From Xanthoparmelia taractica (taxonomy: Eukaryota; Ascomycota; Lecanoromycetes; Lecanorales; Parmeliaceae): 64,000 nucleotides of DNA. Numbering within the stretch: the first letter of the stretch is position 1; every line of letters begins with the position of its first letter. Position numbers and translations under genes: made by a program. Below the pieces are notes generated by a model. It searched no databases and was not told the origin of the DNA. It saw only the letters and a program-made list of their open reading frames with translations. The DNA lies in contig JANQBS010000026.1 of assembly GCA_033085395.1 (NCBI GenBank), forward strand, positions 1-64,000, given 5' to 3'. Of the stretch, positions 44,076 through 55,196 are shown piece after piece.

Positions 44076-46001
44076 ATGGACATGGAATCATCAGGGGGGC
44101 TGCGACGAAGGGACACGACCAAAGGCACTCCGTTGCGCATACTCTCGCTGGGTGAGTGATACTGCGTACACTAGTCCTCGAATTCTACTCCTTCCACAAA
44201 GCTGACCTCGTTCCGCGAAGATGGCGGAGGCGTGCGCGGCTACTCCATGCTCATCCTTCTCCACGACTTCATGCACAAGACCTATGCCGAATGCAACAAC
44301 GGCGAACCGCCCGAAGCGGACAAAGTGCCCAAGCCATGCGACTACTTCGATCTCATCGCCGGTACTGGCACGGGGGGTTTAATCGCCATCATGCTGGGAC
44401 GGCTACGGATGAATACGAAAGACTGCATGAGAGTGTATGTGCAAATGACGAGGAAAGTGTTCGAGACGGACAAGACGATTGCCGGGATACCGTACAGATC
44501 TACACTGTTCAAAGCCTCCATGTTGGAAGATGCAATCAGAGCTTGCGTACGGACGTTTGAGCATGAAAGGGATGAGAATCCGGAAGATATGTATGGGGAC
44601 ATGCCGAACAGTCCAGCAAGCTATTCGAGGCCGACGAGCATGATGAGCGATAAGAATGGAATGCCACGGTCGTCTACAAGCTCGAGCCCGAGAAACCGAT
44701 ACAGTCAATTTTCGGCCGACAATTGGACAGCGATGGGAGACCCGAATGCGTCGCTTGAGGATCCTAGGAGGGAGAAGAGGTGTAAGACGTAAGCAGACGG
44801 TTGCCCTCCAATGTGGAAACACCGCTGATGATGAAGCAGAGCAGTAACAGCGGTCTTGAAAGGCCACAGTGAGAGGAATGCAACAGCCGTTCTGCTACGG
44901 TCATATCCATCCAGAACCCAGCCAGCCATTGAGTCCGAGTGTGCCATCTGGCAGGCTGGACGTGCAACTAGCGCTACAAAGCTCGCTTTTAAAGAAATTC
45001 GTATTGGTACCTCGACATTCTTGGACGAAGGCTACGGGCTTGTCAATTCCGACAAAACGCCCACGTACAACCCAGCTCCGCAGATACTAGACGAAGCTTT
45101 AATCAATGAATGGCCCGGTCAGACCATTGGCCTCTTTTTGAGCATTGGCACGGGGAAGAGGCCTGGTGGAACATCGAACATGCAGTCAGAATGGTGGGAG
45201 GGCTTCGCGGGTGGATTGGGATCATTCGCTGAAGCAAAGAGGAAGCTGATCGCGAAGATTGAGGGTTGCGAGAAGACACACCGAGAAATGATGTCGATCC
45301 ATCTGCCCAAGAGAGGAGTTGCTCCCCATCATTATCTCAGGCTGAACGTTGAAGTAGGAGTGGGTGAGTTCGGCATGAACGAGTGGAACCGATTGGCAGA
45401 CATCAGCAATAGCACACAGTCATATCTAAATCAACCCGCCGTCCGGGTCATGCTCAACGAAGGAGCGCAGGAGATGGCCAAAGTTGAAGCTATGCGGCGG
45501 CATGCTGCTAGCAGGGTTCAACGAGCAAACGAAAACTTCGATAAGCACGCCCCAGCTTACATTCCTCCTTCAGAACCTTCAGCGATTGAACTTCCCATCG
45601 GTGAAGACCCGCCGCTGATGCCCAGGCCCCTCAGCAAACCTGGGCCAATATATCCCGGAGGCCGACCGCACTCCTATCAACAAGCGTCTAGCCCGGACGA
45701 AAAATTCACCATCACGTCGTCGGACGAGTTCCCCCAGCCGGCAGATGATGCACAGCAGAGGTACTCCGAGGAGAGGCCTCATCAAAGCAGCAACGAGTAT
45801 CAACGACCCGATTCAGGTTATGAAGCTCCACCACTGCCGCCCAAAACGCCCATACCTTACCGCGATGCACCCGCAGCCCGACGGCATGTTTCCTATCCAA
45901 GAGGTAACGGCAATGCGCCTCCACCGCTGCCATATCCTGACACTGACGGTCCGCCGCCTGTGGTCAATATGGCGAGGAAGCCGGAGCAGGTGCCTAGGTG
46001 A
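44076..46001 (+). CDS. Patatin-like phospholipase family protein, nucleophile replaced
   Basis: Exons 44076-44151, 44221-44788 and 44840-46001 (introns of 69 and 51 bases) give 601 residues. The patatin fold is marked by ILSLDGGGVRGYSML (oxyanion loop, about residue 25), then YFDLIAGTGTGGLIAIMLGR. In active enzymes the motif is GTSTGG; here the serine position (about 75) is glycine. The partner aspartate region reads FLDEGYGLVN (Asp about 277), and LFLSIGTGKR and the C-terminal helices follow. Patatin-like proteins hydrolyse phospholipids and, in fungi, are also found as effector domains in NLR-type incompatibility. Without the serine this one is probably not a lipase and may be a binding or regulatory protein. 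Residues about 410-601 are Pro-rich and disordered (PPLPPKTPIPYRD). The start at 44076 is chosen because it fits the domain; Met at codon 3 is an alternative. Confidence 0.8.
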
Positions 46002-47102
46002 GATGTTATGAAGCTACTGTTACGATACTCAATGTTAGGACCTGGTTGCACAGGCAAGGAGTTAATCTGGATGGTCAAGGGATGATTGATATACGTGAAT
46101 ATGGGGAGTCTACGAATGGATGAGGATTTATGAGTGTGGGTTTTGGGGTTTCGGGAGTCTGAGGGAGAGGATTGTAGGACATAGTTCTACGATGCACGGG
46201 TGACTCTAGGACAGGAATTCAAAATAGTGTAGCTATGGAACCGATCAAGTAGCACATCTCAGCCAAGCACTGATACATACGTGGACATGAATCTTCAAGG
46301 ACTTTGGGGAATTGGACTATTTATAGGATAAATGACGATGACGCAGTGTTCCAGTCCTGCTGCAGCCGGTGGCGTTGATTGGTTGCCCAGACGAGAAAAG
46401 ACTCGTGGGAGGCTGCGGCAATCTTTCCCTTTTTGGAACTAGCGGCAGATGTGACAAGTTGAGTCTGGATCAGGGGATGGAATCCAGATAAGGTAAACAA
46501 AAAACCACTCCCACTCCTAGTCCAACAGAGAAGTGATACTTCCAATATTATACTATTACGACGACTGCAATTAGGATCTGATAGCATTGCAGTAACATCG
46601 CATTCCAAGAAGAAGAGAAGCAGAAGAGAGAAACAGAAGGACAGGCACTTTACCCACTCCGCGCCTAGCTTCACTGTCGATCGATTGGGTCTGTTTGGTT
46701 CCCGGCGAACCAAGTTCTCCAGCTCAGCCTCAAAGATTGCGACAGTCTGCGTCTACGATACAAACATCCCACGAATTCTTCCATTGCTTCTTTAAGAGAG
46801 GTTCTGGCCAGGGGCGACACGCAGCTTGATTCTTGCCATCCTGCGACTTTGAATAGCCTCCAGCATTGGGAAGTGCGAAATTTGGTTACGAAACCATACA
46901 TAGAGAACAAGTGGATAGCAACACCTGATGATGCTACGATAACTCTTTCGACAGTTGATACACTACCTCCTTTCTCTCCTCCTACATTCCTCGCACTCCA
47001 CGCACGACCGCACATGTCGAGAACAGGCATCTCGAGCAGATGAGCCTGCTGCGAAAAAGATAGTTATCGAAGCGTTGACAGCTTGACACATATATACTCA
47101 CA
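46002..47102. other. Intergenic stretch upstream of the Mg2+ transporter gene
   Basis: About 1.1 kb with no convincing gene on either strand. It should hold the transporter promoter and leader. Confidence 0.5.
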
Positions 47103-49364
47103 ATGGACCAAACCGGAATAATACTCGTGCGTGCCAATGAGATCTACGCCAGGGCCAACGGCACAACAACCGATTCAACTACAACGAAAGAGCGTCCTCC
47201 AGTATACAAGGCGATAGGGATATCGTTGGCAATATCGTCGGGTGTTTTCATCGGTACATCGTTCGTCTTGAAGAAGACGGGTTTGCTCAAGGCAAACGTC
47301 AAATACAATGAAGAGGCGGGTGAAGGATATGGATACCTCAAGAACGCATACTGGTGGACAGGCATGACTTTGATGATCATTGGCGAAATCTGCAATTTTG
47401 TCGCCTACGCTTTCGTCGATGCCATCCTCGTGACGCCTCTAGGAGCTCTCTCGGTTGTTATCACAACTATACTGTCGGCAATCTTCCTTAAGGAACGACT
47501 GAGTTTCGTGGGGAAAGTGGGCTGTTTCATGTGCATCATTGGATCAATCGTCATCGTCATGAATGCGCCTGCACAGTCATCGGCTGGTACGATACAAGAG
47601 ATGAAGCATTTTGTGCTGGCGCCCGGCTTCTTATCGTACGCCGGAGTTATCATTGCCGTATGTTTGTTCATTGCATTGTGGGTGGGGCCACGATACGGGA
47701 AGAAGAGCATGTTGGTGTACTTGAGTGTTTGCAGCTTGATTGGTGGCTTGAGTGTGGTGGCAACCCAAGGGCTGGGTGCTGCAATTGTCACTCAAGCCGG
47801 TGGGACTCCGCAGTTCAACCAGTGGTTTCTGTATCTTTTACTTGTGTTTGTCGTTGCGACTTTGGTTACGGAGATTATCTTTTTGAACGTAAGTCAACCT
47901 ATGCTACGGCTACCAGTGATGATACGCTTCGCTGACGAGAAGAAACAGAAAGCTTTGAATCTGTTCAACGCTGCCCTTGTCACTCCTACCTACTACGTGT
48001 TCTTCACCAGCTCGACCATCGTCTCGTCTGCCATCCTTTTTCAAGGTTTCAAAGGCACTCCGACCTCCATTATCACGGTAGTGTTGGGCTTCTTGCAAAT
48101 CTGCTCCGGCGTGGTACTACTGCAGCTCTCCAAATCGGCAAAAGATGTACCAGATGCGGCAGTCTTCAAGGGCGATCTGGACCAGGTGCGGACTGTAGCC
48201 GAACAAGAAGAGCCGGAGTCCGAGCCGAAAGCGGATGCTATACGGGGTACTGCGGCGATTATTCGCAGGCTATCTCAATCACGTCAAAAGAATGAAGCAG
48301 CAGAGGCGAAGAGAATACACGAAGACAAACTGAAAGACCAGATGGAACCCATTGGCGAAGATGAACAAGTCGAGTGGGATGGACTGAGGAGGAGAAAGAC
48401 CGTTCTCGTTGGACCACAGAGAAGCTTGCGGGGACAGAAGACAATGCATCCACCGCTAGGAATGGCCCATTTCCCAGACGAGGAAGAAGACCACGAGCCA
48501 CGACCAAGGTCCAGCGACGTCATAGGAAGCGGAGGCGGAGCCTTTAACGGAGGGTTCATGGATAGCTTTCGAAGAGGCGCTTCCAGCACATTCAAAGCAA
48601 GGAAGGGCAAGAGCTTGAGCACAGGGACGCCTGGATTGACACAGCTGCCGATGCCTCCGGATGCTTCTGGTGAGCCTGCTACTGCTCAGGTCCTTGGCGC
48701 TATGGAGATGGACCATGTCTACGGCCTTCCCCCCAATCTCCGTGTCGCGGACGGTGCTGGAGATGTCGATACAGAGTACCATGGCAAAAGCGACAAACAC
48801 GTTCTTCTAGCGGAGGACATCAGACCCGTAGCATCAAGAGGAAGTAGTCTCGCGCCGGCGCCGCCTCCGCACGCCAAACGGCAATTCTCCTTCACAAACG
48901 TCTTCAACCGCCACAAGCACGACACACCATCTTCTTCCGAAAACCCCCACGAACACCATCGACCACTATCCCGTCTCGGCATCGGCTCCCGCCAAAGCAG
49001 CAAAGAGCACAGCTGCATCATACCGGGCCTCAAAACCGCCACGGAAGAAGAACGCCTCGGCCTCGTGAAAGGCGACTCGGCAAACATGCTCGCCCTACCC
49101 GACTACACCGAGCACTCCGACGACGATGACTGGCAGCTCGAAGGCAAGCCCGGCGCCAGCCATACGACGGGCCATGTGCCGCTGATCAGGGAAGAGGAGA
49201 AGGAAAGTGATGATGATGATGTTGAGAGGCCTGTTGTGCCGAACAAGGATACGCCGAGAATAAGGCAGAGCGATGATGTGAGGTATAAGGAGTGGGAAGG
49301 GTTTGAAGATAACGGAGGAGGTGGTGGTGGGAGTAAAGGAAGTGGCAGGCCGGCCTTTATATGA
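47103..49364 (+). CDS. NIPA-type magnesium transporter
   Basis: The open frame runs 753 codons, but 47889-47948 is best read as an in-frame 60-base intron (GTAAGT...CAG): removing it joins TEIIFLN to KALNLFNAALVTPTYYVFFT, the uninterrupted family sequence. The protein is then 733 residues. About nine transmembrane helices occupy residues 35-330, with the NIPA features SLAISSGVFIGTSFVLKKTG, WWTGMTLMIIGEICNFVAYA, ILVTPLGALSVVITTILSAI and LKERLSFVGKVGC. Family members move Mg2+ (and other divalent metals) across plasma or endosomal membranes. The C-terminal 400 residues are cytoplasmic-type, charged and Ser/Pro-rich, ending in an acidic stretch and a Gly run. Such long tails are usual in fungal NIPA proteins. 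The gene looks intact. Confidence 0.88.
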   Translation: MDQTGIILVRANEIYARANGTTTDSTTTKERPPVYKAIGISLAISSGVFIGTSFVLKKTGLLKANVKYNEEAGEGYGYLKNAYWWTGMTLMIIGEICNFVAYAFVDAILVTPLGALSVVITTILSAIFLKERLSFVGKVGCFMCIIGSIVIVMNAPAQSSAGTIQEMKHFVLAPGFLSYAGVIIAVCLFIALWVGPRYGKKSMLVYLSVCSLIGGLSVVATQGLGAAIVTQAGGTPQFNQWFLYLLLVFVVATLVTEIIFLNVSQPMLRLPVMIRFADEKKQKALNLFNAALVTPTYYVFFTSSTIVSSAILFQGFKGTPTSIITVVLGFLQICSGVVLLQLSKSAKDVPDAAVFKGDLDQVRTVAEQEEPESEPKADAIRGTAAIIRRLSQSRQKNEAAEAKRIHEDKLKDQMEPIGEDEQVEWDGLRRRKTVLVGPQRSLRGQKTMHPPLGMAHFPDEEEDHEPRPRSSDVIGSGGGAFNGGFMDSFRRGASSTFKARKGKSLSTGTPGLTQLPMPPDASGEPATAQVLGAMEMDHVYGLPPNLRVADGAGDVDTEYHGKSDKHVLLAEDIRPVASRGSSLAPAPPPHAKRQFSFTNVFNRHKHDTPSSSENPHEHHRPLSRLGIGSRQSSKEHSCIIPGLKTATEEERLGLVKGDSANMLALPDYTEHSDDDDWQLEGKPGASHTTGHVPLIREEEKESDDDDVERPVVPNKDTPRIRQSDDVRYKEWEGFEDNGGGGGGSKGSGRPAFI

Positions 49365-49429
49365 ATGTGATACGATATAGAGAGAGTGTTTGTCTCTTGG
49401 ATACGAGCGCGCATGTTTCTAGCGCAGCG

Positions 49430-49458
49430 CAGCAAAGCAAAGCAAAGCAAAGCAAAGC
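49430..49458. repeat. AGCAA pentanucleotide microsatellite
   Basis: Five to six perfect copies of AGCAA follow two AGCGC-like units, about 70 bases after the transporter stop codon. Confidence 0.85.
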
Positions 49459-49706
49459 GAGTCGTGCATGCACGGCAGGTGTGAACGGATAGAAGTAAAG
49501 GATAGTAGAACTTCAACACGGAGCACCATGGCTCTTCCTTTCTTGTATCCAATTATGAATGTACTGCTCTACGCTCGCACGTACGTGTAAGTATACTCTA
49601 GTACTACAACATTGTTAACTCTCAGGTCATATTGCAACTACATTTACACTTCACTTCATCCCATTCTATTCGTTCTGACCCGCCTATCCCTCACTTCCCG
49701 ACCTCT

Positions 49707-49738
49707 TCCTCCCTCCCTCCCTCCCTCCCTTCCCTCCC
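49707..49738. repeat. CCCT tetranucleotide microsatellite
   Basis: A pyrimidine tract of repeated CCCT units with one TTCCC interruption. Simple-sequence repeat in intergenic DNA. Confidence 0.85.
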
Positions 49739-51603
49739 AGATCGGAACACATACAAAAGCCTATCCCCCGAACAACGCCATCAGAACCCGATATAGTTGT
49801 CGACAGAAACACTCACAAGTACAATTTCAAACTCGAGCTCGCAGTCCGCGGTACTCCAGGGTCGGGTTACCGCGAGCCCATTGCTTGAATCCTAAGCAGG
49901 CGATGGACTGGCGGAAAAGGATGTGAGCGGATAGTGATTGAGGTAAGAAAGAAACAAAGAATGGTGTGATCTTTCGCGGTGTCGGAGTTTCTCGCTATAC
50001 TTGGAGCTGGGGGGGACCAAGGTAAGGGTGATGGGGCAGGGGGATCTGGGGTATATGATTCGTGGTGGGAATATGGTAGAGCTTTACTTGTGTTGCTCCT
50101 GTGTGGGGTGAAGTCTGGAGCCGCAGGCCTGTTGTCCCTCTCAGTATCAAGCCACATGACTACACGGTCAGCGAAGCGGTAGATATCATGGATCACCTTC
50201 ACGTGGCGGCTTCGCTCGTCAGACCTCCTCCTGGACGGTTCACGCTGTGGTTATTAAACCTGAGCTGCTATAGCGCGTACAATTAGATATCCGACGACGA
50301 CCTGGTTCAGATATGGGTGTATTCGACTTGGAGTTAGCGCCGTGTTGACGGACCCTAACCCTAGATTTTTTCGTACACTTTGCAAAATATATGAACGCGC
50401 AATAACCTGGATCTCTTACTTGATGTGTGTAGCATAGAACGACATACTCAAATTCACTGTTCGGACTTTTTGATCCAAAATCCAATGCTTGGAATCCAGC
50501 ACGGGAATACCAAATTCATTGAAAAAAATCCACGGAAAACTGGGCTCGTTGCTTTCCAAGTAGGAACTTCCTACCAGGTACAGAGTCGTCAAGAGATAGC
50601 TGATATATATGCTCATGCATTGCCTTGTTTGGGCCTTGCGGTGCACTCGCCTCATTGCACCAAGTACCTTCTGAAAGGCCCAACTGGGCAGGCTTGGGGA
50701 AGAGAGGAAGAGTGGAGCTGGAAGATATGTGATAGACACAACAGCCACGTCACAACTTCTTCTTACTCTTCGCAATGCGCGGAAACAACGAGTCGGTATC
50801 CGCGATTGTGGAGAGAAGATCTTGAAAGTGCCCACCTCCTGATTGCATTGCGAACGAAACTGAGCTGCGAACCTGGTGGCAAGGACATCATTTGACTAAG
50901 AAAAGTACATCTTCACCACCAATCGTCATATGGGTAGAGGGTTTTTGCAAATATGGCCGAAAGTGTGGAGATGATGCGCCGAGAGAGTGTTCTATTGAAT
51001 TATTTCTCTTTGAAACGAAGAGACGGAGAACCAGACCCTTTCAAACATTACGCATGGCCGAATTGGTGGTGTTTCTCAGATTGTCTGCAGGAGAGTGATG
51101 CTTGCGTACCAGCTGGGCCTTTGTTTCGCATTTATGTTCCTTCCCTACTCTGGCTGCTGATATAATAATTGGAGTCCTCAGCCAAGCAGTGATAAGCTTA
51201 CTGGCTTTTCGGCTGCCTTAAATCGCACTGCTCGGGTGTAAGCTCAGGTTCGGCCACCTACAGTCGAGCTAAAAACGGTGTATTGACCGGGCGTGAGCCC
51301 CACCATGCGTGATTTGTATTGGAGTTTCCAACCTCAATAATTCACGCCAGGTAATGTAACAGATAGCCAAGATACTCTGAGGACCTTCGAAGATGACATT
51401 GCGGGACACGAAAAGGCTGTGGTTGAACGTGAAAACTCAATGAGCTTTTTATGCTCGGACAAAGCTCGGAGAAACCCTTCGGAGGACCTCATCGGAGTCC
51501 GCTGTCCCAGGAGCCTCTCCGGCAAATGTACATCGGATTCTGGAAGAAGGTAGAAGTACAGAGTTACGGAGGTCTGCACCATAAGTCCTGGACAGCGCTA
51601 GTA
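49739..51603. other. Intergenic stretch without a recognisable gene
   Basis: Nearly 1.9 kb of normal GC content. Open frames reach 156 codons (50425-50895) but show no family features and overlap others of similar size on the opposite strand. A telomere-like CCCTAACCCTA occurs at 50353-50363. Confidence 0.45.
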
Positions 51604-51805
51604 TTAACCCTAACCCTACTTTCGGAAAAGGCCCTATAGAAGAGGAGCCCTCCTTGTTGTAGCCCAAAGTAGGCTGGAGTTAGGTACACATCCGAAACAG
51701 ATAATTAAGCGTATCGTCCGGGTAACCCTTTAGGCGGGGCTTTATCCGATCTTGGCGTGGGAGTCTTGGCATGTCCAGGACTTATGGTGCAGACCTCCGT
51801 AGAGC
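51604..51805 (+). repeat. Dispersed repeat with telomere-like core, copy 2
   Basis: TAACCCTAACCCTACTTTCGG at the left, then CCGATCTTGGCGTGGGAGTC and AGGACTTATGGTGCAGACCT at the right, match the order and sequence of blocks at 36311-36570. The right part ends about 130 bases before the decayed NLR gene. Confidence 0.6.
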
Positions 51806-51935
51806 CGCGATAATAGAGGACGCCAAGCATTTGCATAACTCATGAATGCATGCATGAAAACGTATAATTGCAGAACCCCGAAGGCTATTTGAGATAGCCA
51901 TCGCTAAGTCATGCTGAGACCGAGATGGATGCTCA

Positions 51936-54630
51936 ATGACTGAACTCTCCATCGCTGGGAGTGCAGTGGGGGTGATCTCGCTAGGAGTTCAGGTTACACA
52001 ATCGCTGGCCAACTTCTATAATTCATGCAAGGGCCAGAGCTCGGATCTCCTACACATAATAGCCCGGCTTGATAGTCTTCTAAACACCTTCCAGTGCCTT
52101 CGGAAGACACTATCAGATCGCCATTTTCAAGCAAACGAATAAAGTCTGATAGAGAGCATCGAGATATTAATTAAGAGCTGCGATAAATTAATTCGAGAAC
52201 TACAAAAAGAGTGTTAGAAATTCAGCACAATTTCCGTAAAGAAAATTGTGGTCGCTCTCAAAGTTACGGGACGATATATCCTTTTAGACAAAGCACTCTG
52301 CAGAAACTCGATAAAGACATTGATAAGATACGTGCCAACCTCTCCTCTGCGCTAAACGTCTTGTAGCTCAATAATAATAAGTGGATTCATAATAACACCA
52401 CTAGAATAAAGACCGTTTTGAATTCAGTCCGAGCCAATCAGATTTTCTCGAATCTTCGCAGCTGACTAAATACACCTAATGCTTTTATTAACCACAATGT
52501 GACCTGTGCAAAGAAATACCCTAATACTGGGATGTGACTTATTAAGAGTGACAAGTTTTCGAAATGATTAACAGAGAAGAATTCGATTATGTGGCTGAAT
52601 GCATTTGCGGGATCTAGCAAGTCAGTCTTATACTCAACAGCCATACAATTCGCTCTACATCACGAAATGTCTGACCTCAACTTCGGCATAGCCTTTTTCT
52701 ATTTTACCTTCAACGATAAGTCCAAACAGGATGAGTCGGGTATGCTACGAGCACTGCTCCTACAACTTTCGTGCCAGATTTCAACCGGCCCTACAGATCT
52801 TGCCCAGCTGCACGATAGATATACGACCGGCATGCCTCCATCTTTAGTGCTGATTGATTATCTCCGACGCTTGATTGAGAGGTTTAACTATATGTATATC
52901 CTATTGAACGCGCTTGACGAGAGTCCTCGAAATAGTCCTTGAGAGTACGTGCTCGATGCCTTAGAGGCGATGCGAAACTGGGGCTTACAATCTTTGCACC
53001 TCTTTGTCATAAGCCGGGACGAGTTAGATATTCGCGAGTCTCTTGATCTTTCACTCGCGCAATAAGTCACGATGTAGAATAATGAGATGGATAGGGATAT
53101 TAGTGACTTTATATCTGGTTAGCTTAATATAGATCGAAGACTACGGAAGTTGCTGTCATATCGCGAGAGGATTCAAGAATCATTGGCCGCACGTGCCAAG
53201 GGCATATAAGTTAACAACTATCGTGGAGTAATAGTATTGGGTGATATCCGTTGACGAATCTATAGGTTCAGGTGGGTCGACTGCTAATTCGAGGGTTTGC
53301 GATCGTGTCCTTCCAGTGAACATTATCTCGAATATATACTAAGTTCGTTGCCTAAGTCTCTAGATGAGACGTACGAGCGAATGCTATATAACATTAACTA
53401 TCATTTGGTCGAAGATACTTGACGAATTCTAACTTTGCTTTGCTCAAAGGCAGTTAACGGTGGAAGAGCTTATCGATGGCGTCGCCGTCGAAATCCACAA
53501 CTCCACAGATTTGAATCGTAAACATCGGCTACAAAGTCCCAACGGCATTCGCGACATATGTGGGGAATTCATCAGTATTAACTCTGACGTGGATTACACG
53601 GCTTGGTGGGCTGAGGTTGGTCACGAAGGTATGACAGTGACCGTTCGAATTGCTCATTTTTCTGCTCAAGAATACCTGGAATCCGAACGTATCCGGCATC
53701 AGAAAGCCGCAATATTCAGCCTGGTCAGCGTCAGGGGACATGCAGATATTGCACAGATATGTTTAACTTACTTGCTTGAGCGGGGCCTCTCAGAACAAAA
53801 CAGCATGTTCAAGGATTACCCACTGGCCCGCTACGCAGCCATGCATTGGTATTACCTTTATGAAAACACGACAAATCCCGCTCCTGGACTGGACGAATGC
53901 ATTTTGAGATTTTTTCAGAGTCAGGATTCGTTTGTGACTTGGATCAATATACACGATCCGGACCGAAACAGGGCTCCTCCTATATACCATCATCGCTCAC
54001 TAGATGGTATTTCTTCTCCAGTCTATTATGCGTCATTACTGGGACTTGATCAAATTCTGCATGAATTGATCAACAACTGGCAATCCAAATCGGACGTCTC
54101 TCAACAGATCGACACTCAAGGCGGACAATATGGCAACGCACTACGGGCGGCGTGTTGGAGGACATGCTCAAGTGGTGCAGATACTACTCGAAAAAGGGGC
54201 TGGTGTCAATAAGCCGGGCGGAACCATCGGCAACGCACTGCAGGCGGCATCTTCTGGAGGTCATATCCAAGTGGTACAAATGCTGCTCGACAAAGGGGCT
54301 AATGTCAACGCGAAAGTTGAATTCTTTGGCAACGCACTACAAATAGCGTCATATCAAGGACATGTTCAAATGGTGCAAATGTTACTCGAAAAAGGGGCTG
54401 ATGTCAACGCACGAGGCGGAAAGTTTGGCAACGCACTGCATACGGCATCAATTAGAGGACATGTCCAAGTGGTACAGGTGTTGCTGAACCAACATGCTGA
54501 CATTACGGCTGAAGAACTTAACAGCCTGCTGCAGGAAGCGAAGGCTGGAGGTCATAGTGGAGTGGTGGAGCTACTACAGAAACATCATGCTGCATTATGC
54601 CAGAAGGGCTTGGTCGCTGAGATTGCCTGA
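51936..54630 (+). pseudogene. NACHT-ankyrin (NLR-like) gene inactivated by C-to-T type mutations
   Basis: The region reads a single fungal NLR: N-terminal domain AGSAVGVISLGVQVTQSLAN; a NACHT-type ATPase with degraded P-loop (NAFAGSSKSVLYSTAIQF, GSSKS instead of GxGKS), FFYFTFNDKSKQDESGMLRA and ILLNALDESPR; a helical part VEELIDGVAVEIHN, RIAHFSAQEYLESERIRHQ; and at 54130-54630 three to four ankyrin repeats (GNALQAASSGGHIQVVQMLL pattern). Such proteins oligomerise on NTP binding and trigger defence or self-recognition cell death. Stops cut the first half: TAA 52140, TAG 52215, TAG 52364, TGA 52463, 52535, 52565, and more to about 53420. Each early one is explained by CAA/CAG-to-TAA/TAG or TGG-to-TGA. 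From 53460 to about 54150 the frame is open, then shifts by one base before the ankyrin repeats. Confidence 0.85.
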
Positions 54631-54932
54631 GGCCGTCAACTGATTTAGCTTGTCCGAGTGTTTGGGGCACCAGAAATACCGGGACATGGACGTGAAATTG
54701 ACTCAGAAATCCTTTAGATGAAAATCATTTCAAGTAATAGTGTCTATTTATGCATAAGGATGAATCCTTAGTGGTCTACTCTCAGAATCGCACTTTAGAA
54801 TAATCTATCATTCTTCATGTACAAACAAACAGCAAATGACACTAATTGACTTCCAAACCATCGACCCTTCCACCATCCTCCTGACCATCCCACCACCCTC
54901 CTAACCAACGATTGGCGACAAACCCCCTTGCA
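54631..54932. other. Short intergenic stretch, convergent 3' ends
   Basis: About 300 bases between the NLR relic and the small Cys-rich gene. Nothing seen. Confidence 0.5.
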
Positions 54933-55196
54933 TCAATGCGCCCGGCACCGGCTGCACCACTCCCTCGACGAGCCCGCTCCACGGCAATACCAACAAGTCA
55001 TCCACGTAGGAGCTTGGCCCGACCCGCCGCAGCCTCCGCACCTCCCGCCGTGATGAGGCAGTTCGCCCGATCCATGACAAAAGCTGCAAGTATCAGAACT
55101 GGGACATGTGCGGCCTGCGCCACTGCAGACACCACACTTCCGCTCTATCCAGCCGCGGAAGTTGCAATGGGCACAAGAATCGGAGGGAGAAGACAT
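54933..55196 (-). CDS. Small zinc-finger-like protein with four CxxCxGxG motifs
   Basis: An 87-residue minus-strand frame from ATG 55196. Cysteine pairs are regularly spaced: CAHC; CGVCSGAG; CSFCHGSG; CGGCGGSG; CWYCRGAG; CSRC. The repeated CxxCxGxG element is that of the DnaJ-type cysteine-rich domain, which binds two zinc ions and contacts unfolded chains. Here there is no J domain or C-terminal substrate domain. The even spacing makes chance very unlikely, although the frame is short and GC-rich. It lies between a dead and a live NLR gene. Its role may be zinc-dependent protein binding; that is inference. An upstream exon cannot be excluded. Confidence 0.6.
   Translation of the reverse strand: MSSPSDSCAHCNFRGWIERKCGVCSGAGRTCPSSDTCSFCHGSGELPHHGGRCGGCGGSGQAPTWMTCWYCRGAGSSREWCSRCRAH

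Noticed and set aside
47889..47948. The 20 residues encoded here as part of the transporter
   Set aside because: They interrupt a conserved helix, and the segment has a perfect GTAAGT donor and CAG acceptor; it is called an intron.
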